Assembly: GCF_000203795.2 (NCBI RefSeq)
Contig: NW_006281109.1
Coordinates: forward strand, 258,001 to 322,000
DNA length: 64,000 nt
Direction of reading: 5' to 3'
From: Batrachochytrium dendrobatidis JAM81
Taxonomy: Eukaryota > Chytridiomycota > Chytridiomycetes > Rhizophydiales
Both the position numbers and the translations under genes were made by a program. Positions within the stretch are counted from its first letter, which is position 1, and the number at the start of each line of letters is the position of its first letter. The notes beneath the pieces were generated by a model. That model searched no databases. It was not told the DNA's origin and worked only from the letters and a program-made list of their open reading frames with translations. Of the stretch, positions 58,402-64,000 are shown piece after piece.

Positions 58402-61400
58402 ATGGCATCAGACGGCAGTAATTTGCATAACCAGAATGGCAGCAACTCGCTGCCTGGTGGTGACAACACTACCGGTGTAAGTATCAGGAGTTCTAGTACT
58501 TTCTGAAAGTCTGTACTTATCCTATAATGATAATTAGGATTTCAGCAATGCTTTAGAAAAGGCAAAAGCTATGGCAGCTCGTTTTGCTGCTGGTGCAAAG
58601 GCTCCTCGAGGTATCTATTCAATCACAAATGATCATGGTTCCATATTCCTTTCAAAAACAGTCTGCTTGTGCTGGATAGTATAGACGGCTATTTGAAGTG
58701 GTGACCTGTTCACCTTGTAGGATTCATCTAGTTGATTATCGTAATAAAGTTGGACTACTTTATGAATCTACTGACCGACTATACTCTGTTCATGATACTG
58801 GTAATACTGACTAACCCTGTAAACATCATTTTTATATGGACATTGCTGGAACTTGTTTAATCTTGTAGAAGATGGACCATCTCATGGTATCAAGCGACCC
58901 AATGACGAGTTTGATCATGATTCTCGTCCTGCTCCATCCTCTGGCTATCGCCGACAGGAAGATTCCGAGAACCAGCAACAACCATACCAGCCAGATATGC
59001 ATGTTGGAAATGATCCACAACAACAGCACCAGAATCAATACCAACCTCAACAACATCAGCAGCAATATGGCCAACCCCAAATGTATCAACAACAAGGTCA
59101 TTACGGCAGTGCACCTATGCCCTATGGCGGTCATGCCGGTGGTCATGCTGGCGGCCATGCTGGTGGTCCTCCCACTTCCCACTATGGACCACCTTCTGAT
59201 CAGCAAAAGATTGTTGTAGTGGTTCCTCCAGGAAAAGTAAGTCATGCTCATACAGTGTCTAGGATATTTATACTGATACGCTCGCATTAATTTACAACTG
59301 GTGTAGGCGGGCATTGTTATTGGTCGTGGCGGTGAGACTCTCAAAGGCATTGAGCGTCAATTTGGTGTTCGTATCCAGCTAGAGCCATGTAAGTCGGATC
59401 TGCTGTTCAAATTTGTCTGATCGAGTCTCGTTGGTGTCAAACCCACCTGCTGTGTTGTGTATTAATTGCTCTTGTTCATCTAATTAGCGGGACCCAGTGG
59501 TGATATTGAAAAGTCGGCTATTATTACTGGTGGTTTACAAGAGATCGAGGCTGCTAGCAAGGCTGTTCAAGAAATCATCAATGGCACTCCACGAACGGGT
59601 GGTAATGGTGCATACGGTCAATCTGCAGCACCTTATGGCGCTACACCATATGGTGGAGGCATTACTGCTCATGTTCAGGTTCCTCAAGCTCATGGTGGGT
59701 TGATTGGTTTTGTCAGCAATCTCTGTCAAGCAAAATCACGCTTAACGTTATTCTTTTATATATATTGGTCACTTTTGAATACTGTAGTTGGTCTAGTGAT
59801 TGGCAAGGGCGGTGAAACCATCAAATCGCTACAACAACGGAGTGGTGCTCGAATTACTGTTGCAAAAGAAACTGAAACTGAGCCGGGTGCAACCACTCGA
59901 ATTGTCACTATTTATGGAAACGAGCATGCTGTTGCTACTGCTCAACATATGGTTAATGAAATCATTCAACACCAGCAATTTCAACGTGTAAGTATTTATA
60001 TGGTTTTATTTGAATATTTGATGGAAATCAATACTGATATTTGCTATAGCAAGTGACTACTTATGGACCACCTCCAGGCGGATTCAACAACTACGGACAA
60101 TACTGCGAGGTTGTCATGGTAAGTTGATATGACAAGACCGCTCTATAACTTATTATTTCGTATCTTGATGAATTATGTTTTGCCTGCTTTTCTTGGTCTA
60201 TATTTTGTATGAATGTTCGCTTCGCTGTATTTTCTTTGCTCGTATTGGATTGTTATTTGCTCGCCTCGGATTTACTATTATTTGTTGCTCGTCTATCTTC
60301 ATTTTATTGTGGATCTATTTTTTGTTTCGCTGGATACTGTATTTTCTTGTTGAATTTGGTCGATGCCACTTACCCCTCTTCAACATGCTCACTTGTTGTA
60401 TCTTTCAGGTTTCTGCAACCAAGGTATTTTTTGTATTGCTTTAAATGATCAGAATCCTGTGGATCTGTTGAAATCACACTTGTTTTGTCCTTTGATCTAC
60501 TGTATTCTTCATGTAAGATGCCTTTTATTTGGTGTCTTGGACTTGCTAGATCTTGATTGATCTATTTCTTTCCTTCCTTTCTTCCTTCTTATTTCTTTGG
60601 TGAGTGTGAATATGGTGGTTTGAGCCATTTTCCCTTTCATTGGCTTTGCCTCCTTGCTTAACACTGTTTTTATATCAATTTTAAGGTTGGACTTGTTATT
60701 GGTCGAGGTAAGACATTTTGCATCTTTTATTGGAAACGGCTTAGACTGTTATTGTCTGCGCTTCAGCCATGTGTCTATACAGTGCTTTAATGCATTGGTG
60801 ATCAATTGTGTGACTGTGGTCGAGTTTATGTAGTTTTAATCATTGACACATGGTTTCATTTTTATTTGGTTCAAAAGGTGGCGAGACCATCAAGTCGATT
60901 CAGGGCGAGTACGGTGTTACTTTAAAGGTTGATCCCAACACTGATGCTAATGGAGAGCGTCGTGTTGCTGTTTATGGTGAGCTAGTCGCAGCGATGCAGA
61001 GTATTGTGCATCTTTTGCTAACCTAACTGATGTACATTCTACAATGATTGCTATTCAATTCATTAGGCCAACCAGATGCCGTTGCACGTGCCAAGGAAGC
61101 TGTCTATGAGCGTGCCATGTCTACGGTAAAATAAGCATGACTCGACTAGATGAGATTTATTTTGAACTGATTGCTAATGCAAGTTTGTCTGTGTCTCTGG
61201 GACTTACAATATATAGAAGCGTGTCGGTGGTGGTCGAGGTGGTCGTGATGGACAAGATCCGTATGGTCAGCAGCAGCCCCAACAACAGTATAGTTATGCT
61301 TACCAGACTCCTGCTACATACACTGATCCTCAACAACAACAGGGCTATGACTATTCAGCATATGGTCAATACGATCCTGCTACATATGCCGCTGCTTATG

Positions 61401-61847
61401 GCCAACAGGCTGGTGTTGCAGCTCCTGCTGATGGTCAACAACCAGGTACACGCTTTTTACCTGTTATTTTGAAAATGCTCATTCTAACATTGTTTGCTGT
61501 ACTTTTTGCAACCTTTACATTGATATCTAGCCTATGATGCCAGCCAATATGGCGGTTACGATGCCAAAGCATATGCTGACTATTATGCACAGTATGCTCA
61601 GTATTATGGATACGATCCTAATGCTCTTGCAGCAGCTACTGACGGATCTGCTCCTGTTGAAACGACTGGCGAAGCATCTGTTGATGCCACTGGCACTGCT
61701 GTAGACTCCCAGACTGCACCCAAAGACTCAGAACAATCCACAGAAGAGACTAATGCTGTTGATAGCTATGATGGACAGCAAGATAGTAGTCAACAGGTTG
61801 ACAATAGCGAAAGTGTAGTCAATGCCACCGAAGACTCGTCCAACTGA
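58402..61847 (+). CDS. FUBP-like protein with three KH domains
   Basis: Thirteen exons (58402-58476, 58538-58610, 58869-59236, 59307-59388, 59488-59694, 59788-59987, 60050-60118, 60409-60423, 60686-60707, 60878-60976, 61067-61125, 61217-61445, 61531-61847) give 604 residues. Each KH domain has its GxxG loop: AGIVIGRGGETLKGIE, VGLVIGKGGETIKSLQ and VGLVIGRGGETIKSIQ. The third is assembled from 15- and 22-nt microexons. Gln/Gly/His-rich linker and a C-terminal Tyr-rich part (YYAQYAQYYGYDP) match far-upstream-element-binding/KSRP proteins, which bind single-stranded nucleic acid and act in transcription, splicing and mRNA turnover. A 15-bp tandem (Gly-Gly-His-Ala) repeat lies near 59124-59168. 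Confidence 0.9.
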
Positions 61848-62253
61848 ATCGGTCCAGGTTTTGACACGTTTGTCTGTTTCTGGATATTTAGACTTGAGAA
61901 TTCCATACTTGTTGACTTTAAGATCCAAAAGGTTTGAATTTAGTATAAGCAGAGGCATTTGCAAAAATTTGATGCATTATTTTGTCTTTTTTGAATGGAT
62001 TGTGAATGAACATTTATGAATAGGACACTTGTTCAGCTGTGTTGACATGAAATGGAACACTTGATTCTTGGAATATACAATGACTAATAGTTGTCGCACT
62101 CTTTAAAACACTTTATACTACAAACCATTGCTTATTTTACTGAATACAGAAGCAAATCCAAACTCGGACAGTTTTTCATCCAGATTTCATTTGATTGTAT
62201 TTTTGAATTTATCTGGAAATCACCAATTACTTGCATCTTGTGTAGCATACTTT
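61848..62253. other. Spacer with a terminal-repeat fragment
   Basis: Contains cagctgtgttgacatgaaat and ggaacacttg (about 62034-62064), resembling the dispersed-repeat end followed by its usual neighbour. A further upstream coding exon of the next gene (open reading frame from about 62170) is possible but not provable. Confidence 0.4.
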
Positions 62254-63853
62254 ATGAATACTTTGGCAGACAACCCGCTTTTTGTCGGTATGGACGATAG
62301 TGGTGATCTAGATGCTAGCATGCCATGGCAGATGGAGACCACTGAACAAAGTCTGGACTTGTCTGGACTTACAATTGCCTCTACATTGCCAACGGTACCC
62401 TTATCAACACTCGAGGAATTGATTGATAGTATTGATAGTCATTTGAATACCAAAACTGAGGATATAGAGCATAGCATGTCACTTTTTAAGCAAGAAAGGT
62501 CTCGACTGCTAAATTCTATTTCTAATGACATATTACTAGAAGCTGTAGATAGTAAAAATGTAAAGTACATGTGTTTGCGTCTGGTTACATGACTGTTTCC
62601 AAATTCATATTCTAATCACTCGAGTGTTTATGTTGATTGATACATTGTGGCTGATGGAATCTGTATGATTCGGACATGTACTCAGGCATTGGAACCTGTT
62701 TGGAAACTGAATGCATCGATTGATATTCTTGATCAGTTAGAAAACAACAGTATGGCGAGTATGCCTTGTCTAGGTCTTTCTGCCAACGACTGGACTCATT
62801 TTGTACATCAAAGTTTAGATCGACAAGTAAGTGTTGGGTTCAACCCTGCGTGACTTTTATATAGATGGTGCATATTGAGTGAACACGCGGTATTTCATGT
62901 CGTACCTGTTGCATCAAGAGCTATCCATCCACGCTTCGATCCATTTCAGCAATTGATACAATCTATTTCCAAACTAGGTTTCTCCAGCCATCCGAGCCAT
63001 GTATGAGCAAAAAGTCAACCAAGTAATTGTTGACAAATGTCATGATTTGATTCGATTTTCATTGGGATTGTCAGAAGATGCAGGTGTAGACTATTCGTTT
63101 ATCTTTATTCATTTTACTTGCATCGAATCTTTATGTTCAACTGTTTATTGCATCGGTATATGCTTATAGCTATCCTTCCACAAGACTTGCAAACCTTTAC
63201 AGCACATCTCGATCACACATTAGCTCAAATCAATCGCAATAGAGTAGATATCCTTCAAGGTTATATCGATATTCTCGACGAATATGAAAAGGTACTCGAT
63301 AACCATGCGTATGTGACACATGGCATTCAGTCGTGGATCGGTTCATTCTGTAGCCAAACTCAACCTGTGCTGCATGAATCGTTTGCATCGTATTTTGAAA
63401 CCATCCATTCGAATTTAAGATTGAAACTCGAGTACGTGTTTGCATTTTGGTTGGGGTTGAAGAATGGCTACTAAAGAATTCAATGGCTGTTGCATTAGGT
63501 GCTTGAAATTTGATTTGGTGGGTTCAATTAAGGATAGTCGAGTGGGTCAAGACATGGAAAAAGCAAAGTAAGGTGTTCATTGGGTGTAGATAACTTGGTT
63601 TATATCATATTGTATTCATGATTGAATATAGCTTTACGGTGAATCCATGACTAATTTATATTGCTGTTTAAACACTAGACATGACTTGGAATATGCAAAT
63701 AGACAGATTCAAGCCAGCTTTGACCAAATCACAGCAGAACTGAGCCAGTATGACAGTTTTGGCGACGAGTTTCACAAGATTGTCAATGCTTATGCCATGT
63801 ATTCACAGGAGTTATTGACGATTGAGCGCGATCTCGCTCGACTCGATACATGA
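62254..63853 (+). CDS. HAUS4: HAUS4-like augmin subunit
   Basis: Six exons (62254-62559, 62686-62826, 62978-63083, 63170-63431, 63499-63567, 63679-63853) give 352 residues, close to the family size of about 360. Pattern similarity to HAUS4: a ...CLGLSANDWTHFV region, a conserved helix KVNQVIVDKCHDLIRF, long coiled coil, and a C-terminal SQYDSFGDEFHKIVNAYAMY followed by LLTIERDLARL. Augmin recruits gamma-tubulin to existing spindle microtubules. The assignment rests on eye alignment to the mammalian protein and is moderate. The reading frame is open upstream of 62254, so the true start may be in an earlier exon. Confidence 0.6.
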
Positions 63854-64000
63854 GATGAATCAGGCTCAGTACAAGCCATTAAAATAAAGCCATTCTAACC
63901 AGATCTAGATTGTTATTATATCGTCCAGGTTCAATTCAAATGGTTTATTAAAAACATACATGCAAGGATCGCAAAGGACACTCGCATATATTACCAGCCA

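Noticed and set aside
60175..60444. Hydrophobic ORF of 89 codons
   Set aside because: It is inside the 5' part of a FUBP-like intron region rich in T; the hydrophobicity comes from T-rich codons.
1..64000. tRNA, rRNA or CRISPR features
   Set aside because: No cloverleaf with a T-loop GTTCRA and matching stems, no rRNA sequence and no regularly spaced direct repeats were noticed; a covariance-model scan would be needed to exclude a tRNA with an intron.

Overview
This window comes from a flagellated fungus, most probably a chytrid close to Rhizophydiales/Batrachochytrium (an inference, not a database match). Fungal-type genes (peroxisomal Pcs60-like ligase, endopolyphosphatase, Tps3/Tsl1-type trehalose subunit, Oms1-like methyltransferase) sit beside genes for a motile 9+2 flagellum (radial spoke head RSPH4/6, CFAP73/CCDC42-like coiled coil, tubby). 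Introns are numerous and short (about 60-150 nt), with GT-AG ends and TACTAAY-like branch points. No bacterial, viral or CRISPR features were seen.

Layout: 1-5.6 kb carries the 3' end of eIF3b, a GGQ release factor, a small membrane protein and an unrecognised helical protein. 5.8-22 kb carries RSPH4/6, a coiled-coil protein, a single-pass membrane protein, a PTS1-tagged AMP-forming ligase, an ARID protein and a FAM13-like/tubby fusion. 22-26 kb is gene-poor and repetitive: a 460-bp perfect-length inverted repeat, dispersed short elements and a U6 snRNA gene. 26-36 kb holds endopolyphosphatase, symplekin and a CaMK, closed by a second, identical, inverted U6 gene. 36-50 kb holds a universal stress protein head-to-head with a Tps3/Tsl1-like protein, a CFAP73-like protein, an unknown protein, a FAM135-like lipase and a J-protein. 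50-64 kb holds a ribonucleotide reductase small subunit lacking key residues, an F-box/WD40 protein, an Oms1-like methyltransferase, a Sel1-repeat protein, a FUBP-like KH protein and a HAUS4-like protein.

The genes are ordinary single-copy eukaryotic genes with no common pathway. Small functional themes are flagellum/cilium (RSPH4/6, CFAP73, tubby), RNA processing (two U6 genes, symplekin, FUBP-like) and stress or storage metabolism (Usp, Tps3-like, Ppn1). Most exon models were checked by reading phase: every multi-exon CDS listed closes in frame, and many junctions restore family motifs.

The most interesting signals are (1) a dispersed MITE-like family with about ten copies in introns and spacers, (2) two identical U6 genes in 0.36-kb inverted duplications flanking 9.5 kb, (3) a 460-bp inverted repeat with a 1.9-kb core, (4) a catalytically degenerate ribonucleotide reductase R2, (5) a FAM13-tubby fusion, and (6) 15- and 22-nt microexons inside a KH domain plus several GC-AG introns.
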